From assembly GCF_004297265.1 (NCBI RefSeq), contig NZ_SCUT01000049.1:1-61581 (forward strand): DNA of 61,581 bases, read 5' to 3'. Shown here piece after piece: positions 1-8,316 of this stretch. The notes beneath the pieces were generated by a model, which had not been told where the DNA came from, searched no databases, and was given only the letters and a program-made list of their open reading frames with translations. Made by a program: the position numbers and the translations under genes. This DNA is from Reyranella sp. Lineage in GTDB: Bacteria; Pseudomonadota; Alphaproteobacteria; Reyranellales; Reyranellaceae. Each line of letters starts with the position of its first letter. Position 1 is the first letter of the stretch.

Positions 1-258
<258 letters not shown>

Positions 259-309
259 TTTCTATTCCTCTCGAATGTCGTGATTGTTTTCAGTGATGCC
301 GAGCGAAGC

Positions 310-624
310 TCAGGCGGCCTTCTTCATCGAGGCAGAGCCTTCGATGATGCCCATGATGTCGGATTCCTTCATGATCAGGAGATCCTGGCCATCGATCTTG
401 ATCTCGGTGCCCGACCACTTGCCGAACAGGACGCGGTCACCCTTCTTGACGTCGAGCGCAACCAGGTTGCCCTTCTCGTCGCGGGCGCCCGGACCGACGG
501 CGACGATCTCGCCTTCCATCGGCTTTTCCTTGGCGGTGTCGGGAATGATGATCCCGCCCTTGGTCTTGCCTTCTTCCTCGACGCGCTTGACCACGACCCG
601 GTCGTGAAGCGGACGGAACTTCAT
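310..624 (-). CDS. groES: Co-chaperonin GroES
   Basis: Ten-kilodalton lid of the GroEL chamber, acting as a heptamer in the cytosol. The 104-residue protein starts MKFRPLHDRVVVKR and has the mobile-loop region EEEGKTKGGIIIPDTAKEKP, followed by GEIVAVGPG and the C-terminal KESDIMGII, all standard for the family and of normal length. I chose the ATG at 624 because GGAGGA lies six bases before it and because family members start here; a longer reading frame extends to 723 but would run through the CIRCE operator. groEL follows 51 bases downstream. Regulation is expected through HrcA at CIRCE and possibly a heat-shock sigma factor. Confidence 0.97.
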   Translation of the reverse strand: MKFRPLHDRVVVKRVEEEGKTKGGIIIPDTAKEKPMEGEIVAVGPGARDEKGNLVALDVKKGDRVLFGKWSGTEIKIDGQDLLIMKESDIMGIIEGSASMKKAA

Positions 625-688
625 GGTTCTTCCTCCAGTGAGCAATTGACCCTGCGCGGCCTGGTGGCCGCGGTGAATTAAGGTGCTG

Positions 689-715
689 TCAGCACTCACG
701 GACAGTGAGTGCCAA
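689..715. promoter_or_regulatory. CIRCE operator (HrcA binding site)
   Basis: Inverted repeat TCAGCACTC - nine bases - GAGTGCCAA, against the consensus TTAGCACTC-N9-GAGTGCTAA (two mismatches, the core AGCACTC/GAGTGC intact). It sits 65 bases upstream of the groES start and just downstream of the predicted promoter, the expected place for HrcA repression. Confidence 0.9.
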
Positions 716-725
716 TGGCGCACGG

Positions 726-754
726 GATTTAGGGTTGTCGGGTGCCTGAGTCAA
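726..754 (-). promoter_or_regulatory. Probable groESL promoter
   Basis: On the minus strand TTGACT (754-749) and TAAATC (731-726) are separated by 17 bases and lie directly upstream of CIRCE, so transcription would start inside or just before the operator. The -35 with its preceding C (CTTGACT) could also serve an RpoH-type sigma factor. Predicted from sequence only. Confidence 0.5.
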
Positions 755-903
755 GACACGCCACAAAAGGTTCCCAAACCAGGTTCGCACTGGCAGCAAT
801 CACCCAGGATTGCTGCTAAGTCCTTGATCTGGAACGATTTTTGCTGATTTCGTTGCGGGTGCGTGACTATTCTTCAGGGCGCACCAAGTCAAGGAGGGCT
901 TAA

Positions 904-1170
904 ATGGATCGCAGTTTTGTTGCGCAGCTCAACGATTACCGCATCACGACCGCCGAAATCCTCTACTGGATGCCCGATCACAAGCACGTCCTGCAGAGCT
1001 TCCTCTGGCAGAACCTCGATCTGGCCCCCCGTTTCCCCGCCCTCACCAAGTTCCTCGATTTCTGGGACCGCAACCTCGACGGCAGGCTCCACAAGGTGAC
1101 CGTCGCCAACACGCAGCTGATCAAGCCGGCCGAATTCACGTTTGCATCAGGTCTTTATCAGCTTCATTGA
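904..1170 (+). CDS. usg: Usg family protein
   Basis: Small protein of 88 residues of the Usg family, named for its occurrence upstream of tryptophan genes in some bacteria; no biochemical function is established. The sequence shows the family signature: an N-terminal LNDYRITTAEILYWMPDH, then LQSFLWQNLDLAPRFP and FLDFWDRNLDG. Length is normal. The ATG at 904 is preceded by AGGAGGG at 891-897, a strong ribosome binding site. It is divergent from groES and convergent with the nitronate monooxygenase gene, from which it is separated by a hairpin at 1182-1217. No trp gene is near, so linkage to tryptophan metabolism is not seen here. Confidence 0.85.
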   Translation: MDRSFVAQLNDYRITTAEILYWMPDHKHVLQSFLWQNLDLAPRFPALTKFLDFWDRNLDGRLHKVTVANTQLIKPAEFTFASGLYQLH

Positions 1171-1181
1171 CGTGGCCGCAT

Positions 1182-1217
1182 GCTGGGGACGCGTCACTGG
1201 AGTGACGCGCCCCCAGC
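1182..1217. terminator. Hairpin between convergent genes, palindromic-element-like
   Basis: Two 16-base arms (1182-1197 and 1202-1217) match at 15 of 16 positions around the loop TGGA. It lies between usg and the convergent oxygenase gene and contains the last codons and stop of the latter. There is no T-run. Its core GCGTCACTGGAGTGACGCG resembles the larger palindrome at 3769-3839, so it may be a dispersed element serving as a bidirectional transcription stop. Confidence 0.6.
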
Positions 1218-2165
1218 GGCGGCGTATTCGGCGGCGGTGCGCTCGACCAGCTCGGCGACCGACGGCACGTCGGCCACGCCCGAGACGGAGTGGCCGGCAC
1301 TCCAGATATCCTTCCATCGCTTGGCGTCGGGTCGGTCACGCTCGGCGGCGTTGATGTCCTTGGCGATGTCGATGCTGCCGCGGACCGGCAGATTGTCGGG
1401 ATCGAGGCCGGCCGCGGCGATCGACGGCCGCAGCATGTTGGTCTCAAGCCCCGTGAAGGCGCGCGTCAGCAGAACGTCGTCGAGGCGGCTCGACACCAGC
1501 ATCTGCTTGTAGGCGTCCTTGGCCAGGCTCTCGCGCGTGGCGATGAACCTGGTGCCCATATAGGCGAGGTCGCAGCCCAGGACCTCGGCGGCCGCAACGG
1601 CATGACCGTCCGCCATGCCCCCCGCCATCACGACGATCCCGTCCCAGAAGGCCCGCACCGCCCGCACAAAGGCGAAGGGATTGGCCCAGCCGGTCTGGCC
1701 GCCCGCACCGGCGGTCAGCAGCACCAGCCCGTCGACGCCGGCCGCCACCGCCTTCTCGGCATGGCGCACCGACGCCACGTCGGCCAGCACGAGGCAGCCC
1801 GCATCCTTGAGCGGCTTCATCACCGGCTCGGGTGAGCCGACCGAGGTGATGACGATCTCGGCCTTGTGCCGCAGCACGGCCGCGAGATCGTCGGGCACGC
1901 GCGGGTTGGAGCGGTGCACGATCAGATTGGGACACCAGGGCGCGGGCGCATGGCCCTCGGCATCGGCGGCGCGCTTCGCATCGTCTTCCATGCCCGCCAG
2001 CCAGACATCCAGTTCCTCGACCGTGCGGCAGTTGGCGGTCGGGAACGAGCCGACGACACCCGCGCGACACGCGGCCGTCACGAGGGCGGGACCGGAGACG
2101 AGGAACATCGGCGCCGCGATCAGCGGCAGGCGAAGGCGATCACGAAGGGAAGCAGGCAAGGACAT
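1194..2165 (-). CDS. Nitronate monooxygenase (2-nitropropane dioxygenase family)
   Basis: FMN-dependent TIM-barrel enzyme that oxidises alkyl nitronates such as propionate 3-nitronate to carbonyl compounds and nitrite; many family members have unknown natural substrates. The 323-residue protein begins RLPLIAAPMFLVSGP, the usual first strand with the FMN-contacting APM, and has ITSVGSP, the glycine-rich AGGQTGW near the middle and VMAGGMADG as the phosphate-binding strand. Length is typical of the bacterial class. The gene is alone between usg (convergent) and a GST gene on the same strand 97 bases upstream. The last codons form one arm of the hairpin at 1182-1217. The specific substrate is not predictable. 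Confidence 0.85.
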   Translation of the reverse strand: MSLPASLRDRLRLPLIAAPMFLVSGPALVTAACRAGVVGSFPTANCRTVEELDVWLAGMEDDAKRAADAEGHAPAPWCPNLIVHRSNPRVPDDLAAVLRHKAEIVITSVGSPEPVMKPLKDAGCLVLADVASVRHAEKAVAAGVDGLVLLTAGAGGQTGWANPFAFVRAVRAFWDGIVVMAGGMADGHAVAAAEVLGCDLAYMGTRFIATRESLAKDAYKQMLVSSRLDDVLLTRAFTGLETNMLRPSIAAAGLDPDNLPVRGSIDIAKDINAAERDRPDAKRWKDIWSAGHSVSGVADVPSVAELVERTAAEYAAAGGASLQ

Positions 2166-2262
2166 GGCGCGAGCTTAGCCCAGCACAGGACGCTGGGAAG
2201 CGCCCTCGAAACACCGCGGTCGGACCGTCCCGCAGAGCGGGACGGTCCGGATATCGCGAAGA

Positions 2263-2889
2263 TCAGGCGGCGGCCGCGAGACCTTCCTGCTCCAGCACGC
2301 GCTTCACGGCCGGACGGGCCTTCATGCGCTCGTAGTGGGCGGCGACGTTCTTGGGCAGCGGCATCTTCATGCGGCCGGCTGCCCAGAAGGAAACGTAGAA
2401 CAGCGCGGCGTCGGCCACCGAGAACTTGCCGGCAAGGTACTCCTTGCCTTCGAGCGCCTTGTCCATCAGCGCCAGGCCCTTCTCCATAATCTCCTTGCCG
2501 CGTGCCTTGACCTTGTCGTGATCGGCTTCGCTCGGCGCGTAGTTGCCCGGGCGGAACATGCGGCTGAAGCCCTGCATGTGCATGGTCGAAACCGCATAAT
2601 CCATCGCCTCCAGCGCGCGTGCCTCGCCGTCTGCATCGGTCGGCAGCAGGCCGGCCTCGGGGTTCTTGCGGGCCAGCCACACGGCGATCGCCGGGAACTC
2701 TGTCAGCACGTCGCCGCCGTCTCGCACCAGGGTCGGCACCTTCGACTTCGGATTGAGCGCCACGAACTCCGGCCCGTACTGTTCCTGCTTGGCGCCGTCG
2801 ACCTTGTGCAGATCGTAGGGTTTGCCGATTTCCTCGAGCAGCACATGGATGCCAATCGAGCAGGCGCCGGGCATGTAATAGAGCTTCAT
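2263..2889 (-). CDS. Glutathione S-transferase
   Basis: Cytosolic transferase conjugating glutathione to electrophiles or reducing peroxides. The 208-residue protein has the thioredoxin-like N-terminal domain, beginning MKLYYMPGACS, with the beta-class active-site region GACS (a Cys-Ser pair), NPKSKVPTL carrying the conserved cis-Pro, and the all-helical C-terminal domain ending in a short alanine stretch. GGGAGAGAATC precedes the ATG at 2889. It is divergent from the HpcH/HpaI aldolase gene, so the 74-base gap must hold both promoters. Substrate cannot be read from sequence. Confidence 0.88.
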   Translation of the reverse strand: MKLYYMPGACSIGIHVLLEEIGKPYDLHKVDGAKQEQYGPEFVALNPKSKVPTLVRDGGDVLTEFPAIAVWLARKNPEAGLLPTDADGEARALEAMDYAVSTMHMQGFSRMFRPGNYAPSEADHDKVKARGKEIMEKGLALMDKALEGKEYLAGKFSVADAALFYVSFWAAGRMKMPLPKNVAAHYERMKARPAVKRVLEQEGLAAAA

Positions 2890-2963
2890 GATTCTCTCCC
2901 TAAAGTAGATGTCTGGTGGGGACTTCCCACGCTAGCATCGGGACAATATGGGGGGAAATGACA

Positions 2964-3758
2964 ATGGCAAGTAACGGGGCAAGCAACGGACTGCGCGCGC
3001 TCGTCGGCACCCAGCCCACGAAGATCGGCACCTTCCTGTTCGAGTTCGCAACGCCGGGAATCGGCCAGATCCTGAAAGCGGCGGGCGCGGAATTCGCCGT
3101 GCTCGACATGGAGCATACCGGTTTCGGCTTCGATACCGTGCGCCAGGTCGTGCGCTACATGCAGGCTGCAAACCTGCCGCTGGTCGTGCGGGTGCCCTCA
3201 CAATCGCGTCATCACATCTCGCGCGCGCTCGATACCGGCGCCGACGGCGTGATGGTGCCGATCGTCTCATCGGTCGAACAGGCCAGGGCGGTGCTCGACG
3301 CCGCCAAGTACTGGCCCGACGGCACCAGAGGCGTGGCCCTGGGCTTGGCCCACGAGCGCTTCGCCATGCGCTCCGAGCCATTGCTGCCGCGCTTCGCCGA
3401 ACAGAACGCGCGCACCGCCATCATCCTGCAGGTCGAGGATCCGCGCGGCGCCGCCGCGGCCGACGAAATCGCAGCTATGCCGGGCGTCGACATGCTGTGG
3501 CTCGGCCACAATGACATGACCGTGGCCATGGGCGAGCCCGGCGCCTTCGACCATCCCGACTTTCTCACTGCGGAGAAGGCGACCATCGCGGCAGCGAAGA
3601 AGCACGGCAAGTCCGCCGGCCGCCTCGCCGTCGATGCGAAGCAAGCCGCGCACTTCGTCAAACTCGGCTACGACTTCGTCTCGATCGCCGGCGACGTCTG
3701 GCTACTGCAGCAGGCCTTCGCCGCCGGCGTCGAAACGATCCGCAAGGCTTCGTCCTGA
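2964..3758 (+). CDS. HpcH/HpaI family aldolase (citrate-lyase-beta-like)
   Basis: Class II metal-dependent aldolase of the HpcH/HpaI family, which cleaves 2-keto-3-deoxy acids such as 4-hydroxy-2-ketoheptanedioate to pyruvate and an aldehyde. Visible family motifs: VLDMEHTGF with the metal-near acidic residue, VRVPSQS, DTGADGVMVPIV, LQVEDPRGA and LWLGHNDMT (metal-binding Glu and Asp strands). I chose the ATG at 2964 because GGGGGAA lies six bases before it; an ATG at 2958 and an upstream extension to 2916 are also open. Length of 264 residues is normal. The palindrome at 3769-3839 follows. The true substrate is unknown; no aromatic degradation genes are adjacent. Confidence 0.85.
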   Translation: MASNGASNGLRALVGTQPTKIGTFLFEFATPGIGQILKAAGAEFAVLDMEHTGFGFDTVRQVVRYMQAANLPLVVRVPSQSRHHISRALDTGADGVMVPIVSSVEQARAVLDAAKYWPDGTRGVALGLAHERFAMRSEPLLPRFAEQNARTAIILQVEDPRGAAAADEIAAMPGVDMLWLGHNDMTVAMGEPGAFDHPDFLTAEKATIAAAKKHGKSAGRLAVDAKQAAHFVKLGYDFVSIAGDVWLLQQAFAAGVETIRKASS

Positions 3759-3768
3759 GTCGAACAGC

Positions 3769-3839
3769 CTCATTGGAGCGCGCCACTCCAGTGGCGCATC
3801 ATGATCTTGAGCGCCACTGGAGTGGCGCGCTCCAATGAG
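3769..3839. repeat. Perfect 29-bp inverted repeat between convergent genes
   Basis: Arms 3769-3797 and 3811-3839 are exact reverse complements, separated by a 13-base loop. Each arm is itself almost palindromic around GCGCCACT/AGTGGCGC, so a cruciform or two smaller hairpins are possible. It fills the gap between the aldolase and P450 stops and would act as a bidirectional terminator, though no T-run follows. The core matches the hairpin at 1182-1217. Confidence 0.8.
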
Positions 3840-3847
3840 ACAGTTCG

Positions 3848-5065
3848 TTAGTTCCTGATCCTGACCGGCAGCGAGCGGATGCCGCGAATGAAGTTGGAGT
3901 AGAGGCGCACCGGCGGTCCCACGACCTCGATCTCGAGATCGCGCTTCAACAGCTCCTCCCACAGGATGCGGATCTGCATCTCGGCCAGCCGGTCGCCGAC
4001 GCAACGATGGATACCGGCGCCGAAGGAAAGATGATGGCGCGCCTTAGGCCTGCCGACGCGGAAATGCTCGGGCTCGTCGATCGCCGTCTCGTCTCGATTG
4101 CCCGAGACGTACCACATCACCACTTTGTCGCCGGCGCGGATCTGCTTGCCGGCCAGCTCGCAATCCGTGCGCGCTGTGCGCCGCATGTGGATCACGGGCG
4201 TGGCCCAGCGGATCGTTTCCGACACCAGACTCGGCATCAGCGCGGAGTCGGCCTTCACCTTCTCGACCTCTTCCGGGTTGTCGAGCATCGCCATCAGGCC
4301 AGCGCTCATCGAGTTGCGCGTCGTGTCGTTGCCGCCGACGATCAGCAACGCGAAGTTCCCGATGAACTCGCGCGCCGGCATGTTCCTCGTCGCGTCGCTG
4401 TGCGCCATCATCGAGATCAGGTCGAAGGTGGGCGACCGCGCAGCGCGCTCCTGCCAGAGCGCCGCCATGGTCTCGGCCATGTGCTTCAGCTCGGCCATGC
4501 GCTCTTCATTGCTCTTAACGATCGCGTCTTCTGCCTCGATGTTGCAGATCGCCACGTCGGACCAGTGCGTCAGCTTGCGGCGGTCGGCCTGGGGAAAGTC
4601 GAACAGGGTCGCCAGCATCATGGCGGTGAGTTCGGTCGAGACCCGGTCGGCCCAATCGAAGGTCTCGCCACGGGGCAAGCCATCGAGCACCTGGGCGGTG
4701 CGCTGGCGAATCAGCCCTTCCATGTTGGCGAGATTGGATGGCGCCACGATCGGCGCCACGGTCCTGCGCTGGGCGGTGTGGCGCGGCGGGTCCATGCGGA
4801 TGAAGTTGGGCAGCTCCTCGCCCTGCGGCTGGTCGGTGATCTGGATGCCGCCCAGCTCCGAGGACGAGGAATAGGTTGCCGGGTCGAGTTCGACCTTCAT
4901 GATGTCCGGGTAGCGCGTGACCGACCAATAGGGGCCGAACGGGCTGTCGGGATGGTAATGAACCGGATCCTCGCGCCTCAGCCGGGCGAAATGCGGCCCC
5001 CAGCTGTCCTCACGGTAGAGAAGCGGCTGGCTGACATCGGCATGTTCTTCGACATGTATTTGCAT
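3848..5065 (-). CDS. Cytochrome P450
   Basis: Soluble bacterial haem-thiolate monooxygenase of 405 residues. The key motifs are all present: I-helix GGNDTTR around residues 243-249 (oxygen activation), ETIRW (ExxR of the K helix), and the haem loop FGAGIHRCVG at 348-357 with the axial ligand Cys355. No membrane anchor is seen. I place the start at the ATG at 5065, six bases after GGGAGG, which gives MQIHVEEH; an extension to 5086 lacks a binding site. No ferredoxin or reductase gene is adjacent, so electrons must come from partners elsewhere. The overall layout suggests a terpene or steroid-type hydroxylase of the CYP107/125/142-like soluble group, but the substrate is not deducible. Confidence 0.93.
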   Translation of the reverse strand: MQIHVEEHADVSQPLLYREDSWGPHFARLRREDPVHYHPDSPFGPYWSVTRYPDIMKVELDPATYSSSSELGGIQITDQPQGEELPNFIRMDPPRHTAQRRTVAPIVAPSNLANMEGLIRQRTAQVLDGLPRGETFDWADRVSTELTAMMLATLFDFPQADRRKLTHWSDVAICNIEAEDAIVKSNEERMAELKHMAETMAALWQERAARSPTFDLISMMAHSDATRNMPAREFIGNFALLIVGGNDTTRNSMSAGLMAMLDNPEEVEKVKADSALMPSLVSETIRWATPVIHMRRTARTDCELAGKQIRAGDKVVMWYVSGNRDETAIDEPEHFRVGRPKARHHLSFGAGIHRCVGDRLAEMQIRILWEELLKRDLEIEVVGPPVRLYSNFIRGIRSLPVRIRN

Positions 5066-5184
5066 GGGAAGCCTCCCTATCCCCAAGGCCGCCCGGAGGG
5101 TCCGCCCAAGTCAAGCGCTTTCGTCGCAACGGTGCCATATTTGGCTCGTTGACAGCGCGGGACGCTGAGAGCAAACCCTCGCCG

Positions 5185-5209
5185 CGCCGCCGTAAGAGGC
5201 GGCGTTTTT
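5185..5209 (+). promoter_or_regulatory. Terminator-like hairpin in the kup leader
   Basis: CGCCGCC (5185-5191), loop GTAAGA, GGCGGCG (5198-5204), followed immediately by five T residues. This has the form of an intrinsic terminator, yet it lies directly before the kup start with no plus-strand gene upstream. The loop and right arm contain AAGAGG, the only ribosome-binding-like sequence, so it could attenuate or hide initiation. Confidence 0.4.
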
Positions 5210-5213
5210 GATC

Positions 5214-7139
5214 ATGGCACCAGCCGAAGCAAGCCAATCCTCGTTCCCCGAAGCCGCCACGAGCAGCCCGCACGCGCCCCATCCGGCCGGTGCCGCGCTC
5301 GTGCTCGGTGCGCTGGGCGTTGTGTTCGGCGATATCGGCACCAGCCCGCTCTACGCCCTGCGGGAGACCTTCCTGCATGGCAGCGGCCTGGCGCCGACGC
5401 GCGAACATGTGTTCGGCGTCCTCTCCATGCTGTTCTGGGCGGTCACCCTCACGGTCACGATCAAGTACGTTGCGCTCATCATGCGCGCCGACAACAAGGG
5501 CGAGGGCGGCGTGCTGGCGCTTGCCACCCTGGCGTCCCGAGGGCTGAACGGAAGGGCACCGAAGGTCCGGATCGGCATCGTCATCCTGGCCGTCATCGGC
5601 CTCGCCCTCTTCTATGGGGACGCGATGATCACGCCGGCGATCTCCGTGATGAGCGCCGTCGAGGGTCTCTCGGCGGTAACCCCGGCCTTCACGCCGTTCG
5701 TCGTCCCCCTCGCCCTCGTGATCCTGGTCGGCCTTTTCATGCTGCAGGCCCGGGGTACGGCCGATGTGGGCCGTCTGTTCGGCCCGGTCATGTTCGTCTG
5801 GTTCCTGGTCCTGGCCGTGCTCGGGGCGTGGCAGATCGCGAAGAACCCGGTGGTGCTGGAGGCGATCAACCCGATCCATGCCTACTACCTGATCGCGGAC
5901 CAGGGGTTCGGCATCTTCTGGGCTTTCGGCTCGATCGTGCTGGCCGTCACGGGTGCAGAGGCGCTCTATGCCGACATGGGCCATTTCGGCCGTAAGCCGA
6001 TCCGCATTGGCTGGTTCGGCATCGTCATGCCGGGTCTGCTGCTCAACTATTTCGGCCAGGGCGCGCTGATCATCGAGAATCCGGCCATAATCCATCAGGT
6101 CTTCTTCGAGCTGGTGCCGGCCGACTACATCATCTTCCTCGTGATCCTCTCGGCATTCGCCACCGTGATCGCCTCGCAGGCCGTGATCACGGGCGTCTTT
6201 TCGCTGACCCGGCAGGCCATCCAGCTCGGCTACCTGCCGCGCATGGAGATCCACCACACGTCGGAAACGGCGATCGGCCAGATCTACATCCCGAGGGTGA
6301 ACTGGCTGTTGATGTCCTGCATCATCGCCCTCGTGGTGGGCTTCGGATCGTCCGGCGCGCTGGCCGGCGCCTATGGTCTCGCGGTGACTGGCGCGATGCT
6401 GGTCGACGCGGCGCTCGCCATGGCCGTCGCCATCCTGGTCTGGCGTTGGGCCTGGCCGCTGGCAGCGGCGGTATTCGGTTTCCTCGCCATCCCCGACCTC
6501 GCCTTCTTCATCGCCAACGCGCTCAAGATTCCGGACGGCGGCTGGCTGCCGCTGATCGTGGCGTTCCTGATCTATTTCACGATCACCACCTGGCGGCGCG
6601 GCCGCAAGATCGTGGCAACCGAGCTGAGCGAGGGCTCGCTGCCGCTCAAGCAGTTCCTGGAGCGCATGGAGCGCGCGCCGGACCGCGTTGCAGGCACCGC
6701 CGTCTTCCTGACCGCCGATGCCAGCCGCACGCCCGCCGCATTCCTGCACAACCTCAAGCACAACAAGGTCCTGCACGAGCGCATCATCATCCTGCAGGTC
6801 GACACGATGGACGTGCCGGTCGTTTCCGAGGCCAACCGGGTCGAGGTCGAGCGGCTGGGCAAGGGCTTCCATACGGTGATCGCCCACTACGGCTTCACCG
6901 AGCAGCCCGACATTCCCGAGGCGCTGCGGGCTTGCCGTCCGCACGGCATCGCCTACGACGAGATGGAGACCTCGTTCTTCCTCGGCCGCGAGACCCTGGT
7001 GCCGTCGCAGCACTCCAGGCTCGGCCGCTGGCGCCGCGACTGGTTCATCTCGCTCTCGCATTCGGCTTCGGCGACCAAGACCTTCTTCCGTATCCCGCCC
7101 AACCGCGCTATCGAACTCGGCAACCAGATCCAGATCTGA
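5214..7139 (+). CDS. kup: Kup-type potassium uptake transporter
   Basis: Inner-membrane K+:H+ symporter of the KUP/HAK/KT family. The protein of about 641 residues has the family N-terminus GALGVVFGDIGTSPLYAL, then ADNKGEGG, GDAMITPAISVMSAVEG, twelve hydrophobic segments over roughly residues 25-450, and a soluble C-terminal domain. Length agrees with E. coli Kup (622). The start is uncertain: ATG 5214 is given, but TTG 5208 in the same frame has better spacing (eight bases) to AAGAGG at 5194-5199. The divergent neighbour is the P450. A hydrolase gene follows after 11 bases and is probably cotranscribed. A long open frame antisense to this gene is a GC artefact. Confidence 0.96.
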   Translation: MAPAEASQSSFPEAATSSPHAPHPAGAALVLGALGVVFGDIGTSPLYALRETFLHGSGLAPTREHVFGVLSMLFWAVTLTVTIKYVALIMRADNKGEGGVLALATLASRGLNGRAPKVRIGIVILAVIGLALFYGDAMITPAISVMSAVEGLSAVTPAFTPFVVPLALVILVGLFMLQARGTADVGRLFGPVMFVWFLVLAVLGAWQIAKNPVVLEAINPIHAYYLIADQGFGIFWAFGSIVLAVTGAEALYADMGHFGRKPIRIGWFGIVMPGLLLNYFGQGALIIENPAIIHQVFFELVPADYIIFLVILSAFATVIASQAVITGVFSLTRQAIQLGYLPRMEIHHTSETAIGQIYIPRVNWLLMSCIIALVVGFGSSGALAGAYGLAVTGAMLVDAALAMAVAILVWRWAWPLAAAVFGFLAIPDLAFFIANALKIPDGGWLPLIVAFLIYFTITTWRRGRKIVATELSEGSLPLKQFLERMERAPDRVAGTAVFLTADASRTPAAFLHNLKHNKVLHERIIILQVDTMDVPVVSEANRVEVERLGKGFHTVIAHYGFTEQPDIPEALRACRPHGIAYDEMETSFFLGRETLVPSQHSRLGRWRRDWFISLSHSASATKTFFRIPPNRAIELGNQIQI

Positions 7140-7150
7140 GGCCGCCCGCC

Positions 7151-7849
7151 ATGCCGCGTTCTCCGCTCCTGCTGCTGCCGGGCCTGCTCAACACGCGCCG
7201 CGTATTCGACCCGCAGGTCGAGGCCCTGGCGGACGTCGCCGATTTCACCATTCCCGAGCTGTGGCACCACGACACGATGGCGGCCATGGCCGAGGCCGTT
7301 CTCGCCTCGGCGCCGCCGACTTTCGCCCTGTGCGGCTTCTCGATGGGCGGCTACGTCGCCTTCGAGATCTTCCGCCGCGCGCCCGAGCGGGTCGAGCGCA
7401 TCGCCCTGATAGACACGCAGGCCGGGCCCGATTCGGCGGAGACGGCGGCGCGCCGGCGCGGCTTCATCGAGCAGACCCGCATCGGCCGCTTCCACGGCAT
7501 TCACCCGACCCTGCTGCCGCAACTGGTCCATCCGTCGCGTGTGGGCGACGAAAGCATCACCCGGCCGCTCCTCGACATGGCGAGCGAGATCGGCGGCGAC
7601 GGGTTCGTGCGCCAGCAGCAGGCGATCCTGGGCCGCGCCGACAGCCGCCCCCTGCTGGTCGAGATCGACAGGCCGGCGGTGGTGATCGTCGGACGCCACG
7701 ATCTCGTCACGCCGCTGCCTCGCGCGCAGCAGATGGCCGCTGACATTGCCAATGCCCGGCTCGTGGTGGTCGAGGACAGCGGGCACATGACGCCGCTGGA
7801 GAAACCGGCCGAGGTCTCGGCCGCCCTGAGGAGATGGCTGACGCAATGA
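7151..7849 (+). CDS. Alpha/beta hydrolase
   Basis: Serine hydrolase of the alpha/beta fold, 232 residues. The nucleophile elbow is CGFSMGG (Ser in the centre), the oxyanion region is LLLPGLLNTRRVF near the start, the acid is probably in VVIVGRHDLVTP and the catalytic His in EDSGHMTPLEKP near the end. The ATG at 7151 lies 11 bases after the kup stop; no strong ribosome binding site is seen, which suggests translation coupled to kup. The next gene overlaps the stop (ATGA). Substrate is unknown; similar proteins act on small esters. Confidence 0.85.
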   Translation: MPRSPLLLLPGLLNTRRVFDPQVEALADVADFTIPELWHHDTMAAMAEAVLASAPPTFALCGFSMGGYVAFEIFRRAPERVERIALIDTQAGPDSAETAARRRGFIEQTRIGRFHGIHPTLLPQLVHPSRVGDESITRPLLDMASEIGGDGFVRQQQAILGRADSRPLLVEIDRPAVVIVGRHDLVTPLPRAQQMAADIANARLVVVEDSGHMTPLEKPAEVSAALRRWLTQ

Positions 7850-8247
7850 ACACGATCTACGCCCGCGAGGACGATCTTGGCGCCGACGAATATATCGACG
7901 TGGTGGCCAAGTCGGGTCTGAACCGCCCCATCGCCGACCGCCCGCGCATCGAGCAGATGTTGAAGCACGCGAACCTGATTCTGACGGCGCGCCAGGACGG
8001 CCGGCTGGTCGGCTTCGCCCGCTCGCTCACCGATTTCTGCTTCTGCTGCTATCTCTCCGACCTCGCCGTCGACAAGGCCTGCCAGGGCCAGGGAATCGGC
8101 CGCCGCCTGATCGAGGAGACGCGCGCCGCCGCCGGCGGGGCCAACACCACCACCCTGCTGCTCTCGGCGCCGACGGCCATGTCCTTCTACGAGGGCATCG
8201 AGATGCCCAAGGCCGACAACTGTTTCCTGTATCGTCGGCAGGCTTGA
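7846..8247 (+). CDS. GNAT family N-acetyltransferase
   Basis: Acetyl-CoA-dependent N-acetyltransferase of 133 residues. The acetyl-CoA pyrophosphate loop is LAVDKACQGQGIGRRLI (Q-x-x-G-x-G/A pattern) followed by the helix of motif A; motif B shows APTAMSFYEGIEM. The start is taken at ATG 7846, overlapping the hydrolase stop by ATGA; an ATG at 7834 in the same frame touches the GAGGAG and is too close to it. The unusual FCFCCYLSDLAV strand contains three cysteines. It is the last gene of the kup-hydrolase-GNAT run. The acceptor substrate is unknown. Confidence 0.82.
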   Translation: MNTIYAREDDLGADEYIDVVAKSGLNRPIADRPRIEQMLKHANLILTARQDGRLVGFARSLTDFCFCCYLSDLAVDKACQGQGIGRRLIEETRAAAGGANTTTLLLSAPTAMSFYEGIEMPKADNCFLYRRQA

Positions 8248-8316
8248 CCGACATCAAGGGGCGAAACGCCGAATCGTTCTAGTTCTCCACGCAACAACAG
8301 ATGCGTGGAGTACGGA

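Noticed and set aside
5010..7061. 683-codon open frame antisense to kup
   Set aside because: The kup protein on the plus strand has clear family motifs and membrane segments; the antisense product is Asp/Arg/His/Gln-rich without motifs, the usual result of GC-rich codon bias.
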